Assembly: GCF_947179165.1 (NCBI RefSeq)
Contig: NC_077247.1
Coordinates: 44,312,935 to 44,376,934 of the forward strand
Source: Solanum dulcamara
Taxonomy: Eukaryota > Streptophyta > Magnoliopsida > Solanales > Solanaceae
Direction of reading: 5' to 3'
Length of the DNA stretch: 64,000 bases
The position numbers and the translations under genes are program-made. Position 1 is the stretch's first letter, and every line of letters starts with the position of its first letter. The notes below the pieces were generated by a model, which was not told where the DNA came from, searched no databases, and was given only the letters and a program-made list of their open reading frames with translations. Shown in pieces: positions 19,281-30,100 of the stretch.

Positions 19281-19760
19281 TCAAAATATTACATATCTTA
19301 TCACTAATTAAGAATTTTCTACCATACATTGAAAAAGATACAGTTAGATACATATATTTTTGCTATCAGATAAACTAAAATAGGGAGAGAGGCAAGCGAG
19401 ATGGGGAGGGAGGTGAACGAGATTCGTATGTATCCCAGATACATGCGAATCACACTACATACGTTCATGTATCTATTTATATCTAGCGTGATTCGCATGT
19501 ATCTGATCTCAGATACATGCGAGAGTGGCGAGGGAGATTTATTATGTATCTCAGATACATGTGAATCCATTTGGATACAATGTATCTAGAATAAATTACA
19601 TCTAATTTTGACTTCATGTATTCGGAGATAAATACATGTATCTGAACGTATTTGAATGTATTTGGACGCACAAAAATATAATAAGATACGTAATATTACA
19701 AATAAAGTATATCTAAATAATTAGCTTTTAAACAAGTGAGATTTATGTAATTTCTCCAAT
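19281..19760. repeat. Dispersed repeat rich in GATACATG and GAATC motifs, copy 1
   Basis: Starts with TTATCACTAATTAAGAATTTTCTA and holds many short inverted copies of AGATACATG and GTGATTCGCATGTAT. A reverse-complement relative lies at 46290-46700. Overlapping frames in it are artefacts of the repeats. Confidence 0.65.
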
Positions 19761-20233
19761 TATGATGCAATAATAAAATCACATTTTAAACCCGATCTTG
19801 CTGACTGTTTTAGGACCCATATGACACAGAAACTTTTTCTATTGTAGGCTAGTTATCTAATTATGAATAGTAATTAGGACAACATTGTTGTTGCACAGTC
19901 AAACTTTTTCCATAGTCACCCGGTTTGTCAAAAAATGAGTACAACAATAAAAGTAAACGTTGTTAACTTTAATATTATGAGTAGATATTGTGTTTGAATG
20001 CACATTTTTGTTGAAAATTAAATCACATATTGGTGAAAAAAAATTGCAGGAACACGTACGACACATGCTTTGGTAGTTTAATTAATTAATTAATATTCTT
20101 AAGGAATTAAACCACAATAACTTTTGGTTTGAAGAGCTACTACTGTAGTCTGTATATTTGTAGAGATTGAAATTTTATTGGATAAATTCATATTAAATTT
20201 TGGATTAAATCTGAAACTCATGATATATATATA

Positions 20234-20803
20234 TGTTGGTCAAATCAAATTATTAGTTAATAAAGTTTGATTAATATTTATGTTGAAATTACAGACTTAA
20301 ATGAAGTGAAATTATATTTGGATCAGTCTGTTAAGTTGACAAGACAAGTTCAACTTATGCTTTTCAAGCCCAGGATCCGTTAGAATTATTTGGAGACCAA
20401 AATACCCTTAAGCCCTAGCTTGTGCCTATATAAAGGGGTCATACCGAGAAAAAAAATGCATAGAGAAGTTCTGCTTTTTAGTGGTACATCTGCAAGTCTT
20501 TCTCATAAACAAAAAGTCTTCATCTCTAAGTGTTGAGCAGCAAGTTTTCATACCTCCACGATTATGATCAAAGCTTAGCTCCGCATTAGTGGTGAAATTT
20601 CAACAAGTATTCCATCGATTCAAGAACAAAATAAATCTCTTGAGTTGACGGGCGTGAGGATAAAAATCAGAGAATTACATCTTTTTATATGAGATTTTAT
20701 AAATATTGTAACCCCGCATAAATTATTGAAATAGAATATTATTACTTGTTGTTATTTTTTTTCTTAAATATTATTTTTCAAGAACGAAATGTAGTCGTTT
20801 ACA
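20234..20803 (+). other. Possible solo LTR of a copia-type element
   Basis: TGTTGG opening, a TATA box (CTATATAAAGGGG) near 20437, a leader-like stretch, and an ACA end near 20803. No matching duplication (ATATA versus ATATT), so weak. Confidence 0.3.
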
Positions 20804-21196
20804 ATATTTACAAAGATAATAAAAGATTTTATGAGAGAATTAGTTGGTGGATTAATTAAAGTAGCCAAAGTAAAGCTAATTGAAAGTTCATGAGAAAATA
20901 TATAGTTGGTGGTGTGTAAAGTATAGCCATTATGGATGTTTGTTGAACCTCTGTGATAGCGACATGAACTCATGAAATTCAGTAGAAATATTGAAAACCT
21001 TTTAAGGTAACATATACACAAGTTGGATAAAAAGGGTGAACCTTACACTTTTCACAGTCATCAAAGTAAAAGTCATGATGATATATAATTGTTCTAATTG
21101 AAGCATTAATGTATGGTATCAATTCTAAGAATATATCGATCGAGTGTTTAATTAAGAGTGTGATTATTGTTGTCAATGTTAGAAAAAATAGACTAA

Positions 21197-21587
21197 GAGC
21201 CCGTTTGGATTGGCTTTAAGTTGGTCAAAACCAACTTAAAGCCCCTTTTCAGTTTTTGGACGTGTTTGCCTAAGGCTAACTTTAAGCCAGAAAGTTCTTA
21301 AAATCAGTCAAAAATGAAAAGTTAGGATTCCTAACTTTTTTTTTCCAAGTGCTTAAAGTCATTTTCTTTGACCATGAAAATTACTTTTATATCCCTTATA
21401 TTTTAACTAAATTTCCAAACTACCCTTTTTATTCTTTTAACCCTAAAATTCACATAATTTTTCTCATTTAAGCACTTTTATCCAAACACTCAACTGCTTA
21501 TTTATAAAAATAACTTTCAGCACTTTAAAGTTCTAAAAGCACTTCATACATAAAAGTTATTTTTTTTAAGCCCATCCAAACGGGCTC
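21197..21587. mobile_element. MITE with GAGCCCGTTTGGAT ends
   Basis: Best-preserved copy: the two ends are inverted repeats of about 20 bases (GAGCCCGTTTGGATTGGCTT / GAGCCCGTTTGGATGGGCTT), flanked by TAA on each side. No coding capacity. Confidence 0.82.
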
Positions 21588-21769
21588 TAAGAGAATAAAA
21601 AGGAAAGGCTTGAGGCTTTATATTATTGTCTCAAAAGAGTGATAATATTGCATGTCTATGAGTTTAGTAGACAAACATTTTTTGGGCTACAACAAGTTTA
21701 TTATCAGTTGAATTAAAAGTGACACATATCTATATAGAGAACATAAACAGTTGAAATAGCACTTGTTCA

Positions 21770-22160
21770 ATTTTTTTTTTTTTAATCAATTATCCGGATA
21801 GAGTTGTGTTGTATTAGGAAAAAAGAACAAAGGGTGGCTAAACCTGACCTCAATACAACACTGAGCCTTGAGTGATACAATCACTCACAAAAAAAACCAG
21901 AGGGCTTAATTACAAAATCTACTACAGAGCCTTCTGAAAATCTACGAAAAAGAAAACAACTAGCTTACAAAGAAATTTGCTCTATCATATTTGCTCCTAA
22001 TACTAGGCATTTGCCATATGTCGAGTAGAAAGAGACCTTTAGCTTGTCTAGAGAGAATGAGATAGAATTGAGTGATGAGCATATGGTGATCGTAGAAGCT
22101 CTCACTTTGCTAAACAATCTGCAACTTGGTTTCCTTCTCTGAAGCAATGTTCAGAAAGGT
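21770..22160 (-). mobile_element. 5'-truncated LINE with poly-A tail
   Basis: The minus strand encodes HCFREGNQVADCLAK, a LINE-type RNase H end, then a short C-terminus with a stop near 21965, a 3' UTR and an A-run read at 21783-21771. This is the usual form of a dead 5'-truncated copy. Confidence 0.65.
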
Positions 22161-23149
22161 TACAATCCTTTTATAGAACAAATGTTGTGTGTTCCCTCGT
22201 AATATCGATCTTTTACTCCCAAACTATTTTAGGTGTGGTAATAGTTATTTCAGTGAACGTACCCAAAATATTTCCCAAACTATAATACAGTTCTTTCAAC
22301 CATAATACCTATTCCTAAAATGATCACTCCAATATTACAAATTATGGAGACTTCTCCTTCGAAAGTGTTAAAATATTCATTGAGTAATAGCTAGGCCTAA
22401 CCCTCGGGTGCATGAGCAATTTTTCCATCGTTAAAAATAAAATGCAATTTTTCCGATCCAATAAGCTTACCTTATGAGACAAAGTGAAAAGATTGAAAGC
22501 AATATTTAGAAAGATTATATATTTTTTGACGAATAATAAAATTAACACAACGTACTACAATACCATGTTAGTTGGTCAATATATGTCTGTCTTTTTCATT
22601 TCCTCTAGATTTCTTTTGCATTTACAAAAGAAAAAGAAAAAAAATATTTTGCGATTGGATAAGCATGTACGAATGTCTGGTTTTGTTGATAAAAGGAAAA
22701 AGAGTGTTGGAAAATGGCTGTACTCTCTCTCTATATACACACAGTGGGTGCATGCATGCAAGCTACTAGATATGTTAAAACTTTAATTTTTAATTATCCG
22801 AAGTTTCTTGTGTAAGTTTTGCTACTAATTTGATCCTCCAATGAAATCGTTTGTTGTGTCTTTCAAAATAAAGAAAATTATATTTACATGTTTTATCGTT
22901 TATTTGATAATTAAGAACTGTCAGTTTATTGATGACATGATCCTTGATAGGAGAGTCATGTGGAGGGTGAGAATCGGGATAAAATGTTAGTAGTTAGGTA
23001 GTAGGTCTGGACATATATCTTTTTTATTCGTGGAGTATTAATATTATAATCTTGTATTCTCTTATTCTTAGATTTCTATTATTACTTGTGGTTTCTTTAT
23101 CCTCAGTTAATATCTTAGTATTTTGTTGTTACTTCTATTTGTTGTTACT
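22161..23149. other. Spacer without a supported gene
   Basis: Overlapping frames near 22484-22786 on both strands have no family features and come from an AT- and A-rich stretch. Confidence 0.55.
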
Positions 23150-23671
23150 GCCTCTTTTTCATCTTTTTTTGAGCTGAGAGTCTATAAGAAACAACCAAAG
23201 CTACCTTCTCAAGGTAGGGGTTGTTTGAAAGAATGAAAAGGTCTCACATCGGTGGTTAATTAATACGATGAGTTATTTCCTTATAAGCCTGGACAATATT
23301 CCTCATCGCTTTGAGTTAGTTTTTAGGGGTGTGAATTAGGTCCAGGACCTAATTAATCACATGTATCAGAAGCAAGACTCATCTAATTCAATGTTTGGCC
23401 CAAATTATAATTGTTCGTGCACTAAATGCTCATTATATACTGTGTGTGAGTTGAGGTATTAAAAAAATGAAAAAGAAAATCTCACATTGATGATTAATAA
23501 ATGAGATAAATGATCTCCTTATAAGGTTTAGACAGTTTTTCTCCCTTTGAGATAACTTTTGAAAATAAGCTAGTTAGACTCGAAATCTAATTTTACAGAA
23601 ATTAGATATGCTACACTCTAGTGTCCGCAATTCTCACTTGTGGATTATACTTGTTTGTTGTTGTTATTGTT
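23150..23671 (+). mobile_element. TS-like SINE split by a TRIM
   Basis: The part before the TRIM has the family's GAGCTGAGAGTCTATAAGAAACAACC and AAGGTAGGGG blocks; the part after it has the TACACTCTA and CTTGTGG blocks and a TTG-repeat tail (23655-23670). Together they make a nearly full 3' half of the SINE. Confidence 0.65.
23222..23597 (+). mobile_element. TRIM-like element inserted in a SINE
   Basis: Two diverged repeats (about 23222-23361 and 23452-23597) share CTCACATYGRTG and CTCCTTATAAG-type blocks. TGTATCAGAAGC after the first resembles a tRNA-Met primer site. The flanks are the two halves of one TS-like SINE. I see no clean 5-bp duplication, so the exact ends are uncertain. Confidence 0.65.
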
Positions 23672-24330
23672 TAATTAAGAACTAGTACCTCTAATATATT
23701 TCTAAGAATGAGCAAATTAAAGCTGACATGGAAAAACAGAAAAAATTTGAGGTGGATCACTAGTGTGTGTTTCCTCAAAGACATGTTTCTTTTTCAATAG
23801 AATCTTAGCTTTGAAATGTTGAGGATGATACATGGACCCCATGCCAAGATTTCGTTATGCTGGAAAACCATTACCTTGTTGAATGTGCCAGAAAGGAGAA
23901 TTCGACAATATTTCTTTAGTTGCTTTCCCAGAAACAGCTAGCCTTTCTCTATATTTGATAAGCACTCTCAAGTTGAAACATTTACATATATGTATCTTCA
24001 ACATTAATATCCGGAACCGGATTATTCTCATTCTTAATTAAAAATCTCGAATTCAAATTCTAAAGACGAAAAATTAAAGTTATTTCTAGCAGAATACACT
24101 TTTTTTTTTTAACTTTTATAAAATTATATAAGATAAATTTTAATTAGACGAATCAATAAATTTCCAACAGTATACCACTTTGTGTTCAGTGAATCTATAG
24201 GAAACATTGCAAGTGTCGGCCATACACCCCCACCCAACCCCAAATTCCTAACTCTTTCATGTTTTGAGGTCGGCAGAGGGTACTTGTTAACACACATGAA
24301 TGATATATGGTAATGTCATTATTAATTATT

Positions 24331-24560
24331 ACTCTCTTCGTTTTAATTTATTAATCTTATTTTTCTTTTTAATTTATTTTTAAAAATATATTGTTTTTTT
24401 TTACAACACTTAGTTTTAACTTTCCACATTATATGTTTAAGAGTTAAGATCGTAGGATTAAAAGATATTTTAGTATATTAATTCGTGTTTGAAACAATAG
24501 AAATCCTTTTACAATAAAATATTTTTCATAAGAAAGTTTAATTTATATTTTTATTTTTGG
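24331..24560. mobile_element. Diverged Stowaway-like sequence
   Basis: CTCTCTTCGTTTTAATTTATTAATCTTA opening and AACTTTCCACATTATATGTTTAAG interior match the Stowaway-type family; the far end is not clear. Confidence 0.45.
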
Positions 24561-24884
24561 AGCGTTTGGTTATCCGAAAATATTTTGTTTTTAACTTTAA
24601 CATCATATTACTTGTTTCCATTAATACTTAAAACATGCATCATTAGCACTTAATCGTAAAAACTCAAAGGTTTCATCAAAATACTCTCCGATTCATTAAT
24701 AATATTTTTATTTTATTAATATATTTATATAAATTAATCACCAATCAAACATTAAAATATGTTTTTTTTCCTATATAAATATCTTCGATAAGACTTGGAA
24801 TGATTACTTAAATTCCATAATGAAAAAACTCAATTACAATTTATCCCGACTTTTTTGGTAATTATCCAAATTTCTTTTTTTTCC

Positions 24885-25165
24885 CAGATTTCTGATTACA
24901 TACGAATGACACTGATACATCGCGTTTTGATACATAAGTCCTTTTCATGATACATCGCTAGTTGATACAAACCAAATATTGTAATATCAATAAATTTATA
25001 AATCAACTTATAACACCTAATATATCAGGAACACAACAAAAATATCATAAGTTTTACTGGTACATTGTGTGTTTGGTTTGTATCAACTAGCGATATATCA
25101 CGAAAAAGACTTATGTATCAAATCGCGATGTATCAGTATCATTCATATGTATTAGAAGAGGGATT
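24885..25165. repeat. Inverted repeat with GATACATCGC motifs
   Basis: Arms near 24890-24985 and 25070-25155 share, in opposite order, CATACGAATGAC/ATTCATATG, TGATACATCGCG, TGATACATAAGTC and TAGTTGATACAAACCAAA. Possibly a small foldback element. Confidence 0.7.
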
Positions 25166-26340
25166 TTTGAAATTTTTATAAATAGTAGAAAATAATTAAA
25201 AATATAGGAATATAAGGTGTGTAATTTGGTAATTTTTCCAAAATACTTTGCTTGAGAAGTAGTAACAGTTTGTTGAAACCCAAATTCATTAATGTAGGCC
25301 ACGGACCACGGGCCTTGGCCCAAGTCTTTAGGATTGGGCCAGTTGTTCTTGATAATCGTCAGGGGGGAATCCAATTTTGAACATAATCACAAACATACAA
25401 CTGGAATACTTATACTATTTTGAGTCCAAAAGGGGCCTTTAACTAACTTTATAATACATATAGATCCATTTGCCGATTTCGATTGTATCAATTATGATTT
25501 ATGATTGACTTAGAAAATTACAAGGAAAAGAAGAATTGTACCTAATCCTATTAATGAAATGTCTTGTAATTCATCTTATACGTGTTGCTTGATTCTGTGT
25601 CCAAAGTATAGAAACATATAAAAAATAAATCAAGAAAATTCTTTGGTTAGCAGAATTAATCAATTAGGAGTTTCCATAATAAAACCATTAACAATTTCTC
25701 TTGTAATTCATCTTATACGTGTTGCTTGATCTTTCACTCTTTCTTTCCACAATTTATTCATATCCATTTTATCTAGATCAATTTGCGTAAATTTAAATGA
25801 ATCACTAGATAACACATTCAGTCACATATTGCAAAGGTAGTTTTATTTGCAAATTTACAAGTAGCAAGAGAATGAAACGTATTGGGGCCGAGTTTATTTG
25901 ATGAGCTCTTACATTTCACAATTAGGTGGAGGATTCAAATCTTATCAATTAATGTTAGAATTAGATTTTTTCACTAAAAAAATTAAAATATAAAAAAGTA
26001 AATAGACGAAGAAGCGAATGAGGTTCAACATCTCCCTCTCTCTCTATATTGTAATTTTTCAACGAATTAAAGAAATTTAGTTGAATATATATTATAAAAT
26101 TTTACTAGTCCAACCATTTGCTACAAAATATGTATAAAGTATATATAAGTAGTGTATACAAAATACTCTATATATATGTGGTCTTTTTAGAAGCAGCAAT
26201 TATTAATTATATACCTGATTTGCATTTTTTGAGAGTTATCAAGCCATTTTTTAAAACTTTTATTTATAACTAGGTCAAAATCACATATTTTATTAAATGA
26301 AAAAGGGTAAAAAAATGTTCTTAAACTAGGTTGAATAAAT
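25166..26340. other. AT-rich spacer without a supported gene
   Basis: A short duplicated phrase (TTGTAATTCATCTTATACGT at 25564 and 25699) is the only structure noticed. Confidence 0.5.
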
Positions 26341-27033
26341 AAAAATGTTCTTAGTTGATAGTTTAATCCAAAAATGTCCTTATTGTTATTTAATGGGTCA
26401 AAAATGTCACTTTCCCCAAAAAATATAATATTTCTTTTCTTTTTAAACACATTCTTTTTCTAGTGATAGTTTTTTTAATTAGAAAATGTTTATTCTACTT
26501 CGATTCGGAAAAGATTAAGAAATAAAAGTATTTTCTATTTTATTAAAATTTTTAATTGTTATTTAAATAAAAATTAATGACGGAATTACTATGATCTTAG
26601 ACGTACATGATCAGTTAAAAAAGAACAAGGAGTTATTTTATTTTAATTGTTAAAATGAGATTAAAAAGAAGAAAAAAAATATTATTTCCTACTTATTTAT
26701 TAGTTGAAGTGATTTTAGAAGAAAAAAAATAGGGTTCTTTAAACATAGTAATATTTTTATCAGAGCTCATAGTAATTATTTTTTGTCCTTATAGTAACTC
26801 CGTCATTAATTTTTATTTAGATAACGTAAAATAAAATTTAAAAAATATTTTTATTTTTTAATATTTTTTACGAATTGAAGTAGGATAAATATTTTCTAAT
26901 TAAAAAAAATATCAATATGAAAAGAATGTATTTAAAAAGAAAAGAAAAAATATATTTATTTGGAAAGTGATCCTTTTAACCCATTAAGTAACAATAAAGA
27001 CATTTTAAAACTACACTATTAAAAGTAAGAATA
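26341..27033. mobile_element. Foldback element with arms of about 250 bp, next to CUL4
   Basis: The left arm (about 26341-26592) and right arm (about 26780-27033) are imperfect reverse complements, sharing TTATTGTTAYTTAATGGGT, TTTAATTAGAAAATRTTTAT and ATTAATGACGGARTTACTAT. About 190 bases separate them. The right end is only about 160 bases before the CUL4 ATG. Confidence 0.72.
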
Positions 27034-27191
27034 ATTTAAAGTTATTTAATTAAAGGTTAAATATGCTATCCCGATTAACCAGGAATTACACCTATAACTC
27101 AAGGACCAAACTTGTTATTTTCCCTTTACTTATTTTGAGGTTCAACAAGTCGTCTCGCTTCTAAGATATCACTCGTTTTCTCCTCTTCTTT

Positions 27192-30100
27192 ATGTCTCAA
27201 CCCAACAAGCGATCTTCTTCCTTCACTACACCACCACCGTCTCCACTTTCCCGTTCAATGAAGAAGGCCAAATCTCAGGCCGCAGCTACTGATGAAATCA
27301 ACAACAACAACAACAAGAACGGCCAGCAGCAGCAGCAACACCACAAATTTGAATCCACAGATGACCGTTGTGTGTCCATGATCCAAGATTCAGGTGGTGG
27401 GGTCACTTCCAATTTGTCTCGAAAGAAAGCTACCCTTCCACAGCCTCCTAAGAAGCAGCTCGTCATTAAGCTCCTCAAAGGTTTTCTCATTTCTTTTTGT
27501 ACTGTTACTGTTTTTTTCTCCCGACATTTGGGGTTTTTCGAAATGATTTGAATTTGCATGACCTAGATTGAAGATTTAATTTTGTAAATTGGGTATTCAG
27601 AGTTGATAGGTTAGTTTGTAGGTTTATAATTGAATTAATGAGTGCTGAATTGGGGGATTTGAAATGGATTTTGAAAATTTCCCCGAATTGTTCTGGCGTG
27701 TGTGGTTTGTCTTCATTTGAAATGTAGCATTTTGGGAGTGAGACATTTAACCTGAACTGAACGGATAATTATGATCTTTATCTGACTCCGTTGCTCAGAT
27801 GTCACTTGTAATATGGTTCTGATTCTGACTGGTTAGGACTTAGGGTGGAGTGGAATTTGATCTTAATTGACTGAATATCACGGACAAGAAAGGGAAAAGG
27901 GATTTGCGCCCGAGGGTGATAACTATTTGTGCAAAGGACCACAAGGAATGTGAGATTACTTGAATATTGGGAGATTGAATTCGATGCTTTAAGGGAGCAT
28001 TCATAATCAACGAGAAAAAAACAGGATTACAAGCAACTATTGTTTGTTAGATTTTGGCAGTTTTATGTTTACTTATAACAAGATTTGTTTTCGCAAATTG
28101 CATGGTCCTGGTGTGATATTATAAACTCTTTTATTTATTTTTAAATATACCAAACAACTAGTCAATGTAATAAAAGGGGTTGAGGAGAAACTCATACCTT
28201 GCGATGCAAGTTGTTCTTGAGGTGTGTTGCTCAAGGCTCAATGGAGGCTAAGGTTGGGTGCAGAGTGTTGCTTATCCGACACTGTGGTGTGGGCACCAAA
28301 GCGGTGTAAAATGAATTCCTCATTGCCCATGGGCTTTATTTTAAGAGGATATAAGTAAACAATAGCCATATCTGGAAAAATGATATGCTTTTTTTTTAAA
28401 TCAAAGTAAATGCCAAAATGATATACTCCCTTCGTTTAAAAAAGAATGAAAGCGTTTGGAGTACGAGAGTCTCCTTGATTTGCTTGACACATACATATTG
28501 GGTACAATTTCTCATGACTTCTCTTGAAAAGGGGACACAAAGTCAAAGGAAATTTAAAATTAAAATGGATTGACACAGAAATGTTAAATTGTTGAAATTC
28601 GTCGTCTAAAATTTTAAATTGGTAGTGAAGATACATTTTGATTTGATTATATTTAGTCAGCAACATGCCAATTCACGTGCATGCCTAATTATTTCGGACG
28701 AAGTATATGGAAATATTTAGTAAATGGGTGGTGGTTAGACTCGAATCTGAGACATCAACTTTATACTAAATCGAACCATGTGAATTGTTTTGTCTAAAAG
28801 TTTGTGCTATTAGCGATGCAATACTTTTATTTATTTATGTTACTGCGCAACAAAAAGAAAAGGAAAAAGAGGCTTACGGAGATCAACTATTTGATATTCC
28901 AGCGGAATGTAATTATATCCTCACTGTTTCATTATTGGTTGATAATGGAGCATTCAATTTACTTCTCTATATGAATTTGTGTCGAAAATGTAATTTAGAG
29001 CCTATTTGGATTGACTTATTTTAGGTGCTTTTAAGCCAAAATAGCTTCTAAGCATTTTTGTATTGTTTGTGTCAAATATAAAAGTGCTTATAAGCACTTG
29101 TTTTTAAGCCAAAATAATAAAAATAAGACTAACTTATCGTTTTTTACCTACAAGTCATAAGCCAAAAGCCAATCCAAACAGGATCTTAATTCACAAAGCA
29201 GGGTGAAAAAGATTCAGAAAATTTACGGGCTTTCTATTGCTTTTAAATTAACTTGGTGGTTATTTTCTCTTATATTTTTTTGATGTCTAGATAATTCAAA
29301 ACTAATTTCAACAAGTTCCAGCGATTATAGTATTTAGGATATGCCGACTCTATCTAAAAGCTACTATAAAAACTTCTCCACCCTTGTCAGTAAGCCTCTC
29401 TACGTTAGTTGCTTATCAGATCTTTGTTTTAATGATAATCCAGAAATTCCCGAGGGTCTGTGACACATGTTTGATATCCGCAAGAAACCGGATCTTTGTG
29501 CGCCTGAAGTGTCTTTTCATATTTTTACCATTCTGTTATTGATTTGAAATAAGTACATTTCGGTATCTGAAGGGTTGCCCGGAAGATACAGTCCCTTAGT
29601 GGGGCAATTATTTGTTACATATGGATTCAGGCTTGGGTGGAGTTATGTTTTGTCTACTTTATGGTGGTTGGAGTCCTTTAATGTTAAGAGAATTATTAAA
29701 GAAGGGGCTAGAGGTTTCAAAAAGAAAATTTGGAGCATAACTATACATAGTTCTGGAATATGCACAATTCGAGAGTTGCCTTACATGTTAGGAACCATGA
29801 GTTGGGACTTCTCTTTCCCGTTGGTAATTTCCTAAAGTTTCTTGCTATGACTTGTTTAAGGTAATAACCATGACTTCAGGTTCAAATCCATCGGAGGCAA
29901 AAATATTTCTCCTTCCGTTTCAATTGTTTGTTTTGTTTTGGCTTGGCACGGAGTTTAAGAAGATTTTTGAATCTTGTGATCTTAAACTAAAGATATTACA
30001 ATGTGCTGAAATGTCTTTTAATTTTGAGGTCTTAAGCTAAAGATATGTAGAATGTACCAAAATGTACTTTAATCTTGTGATCTTAAACATGCTATGTGGA

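Noticed and set aside
22484..22786. Overlapping 100-, 65- and 61-codon frames
   Set aside because: Frames on both strands over an A-rich stretch, no domain, no promoter or splice support.
27275..27559. 94-codon minus frame over CUL4 exon 1
   Set aside because: Antisense of the Asn/Gln-rich N-terminus of CUL4; compositional artefact.
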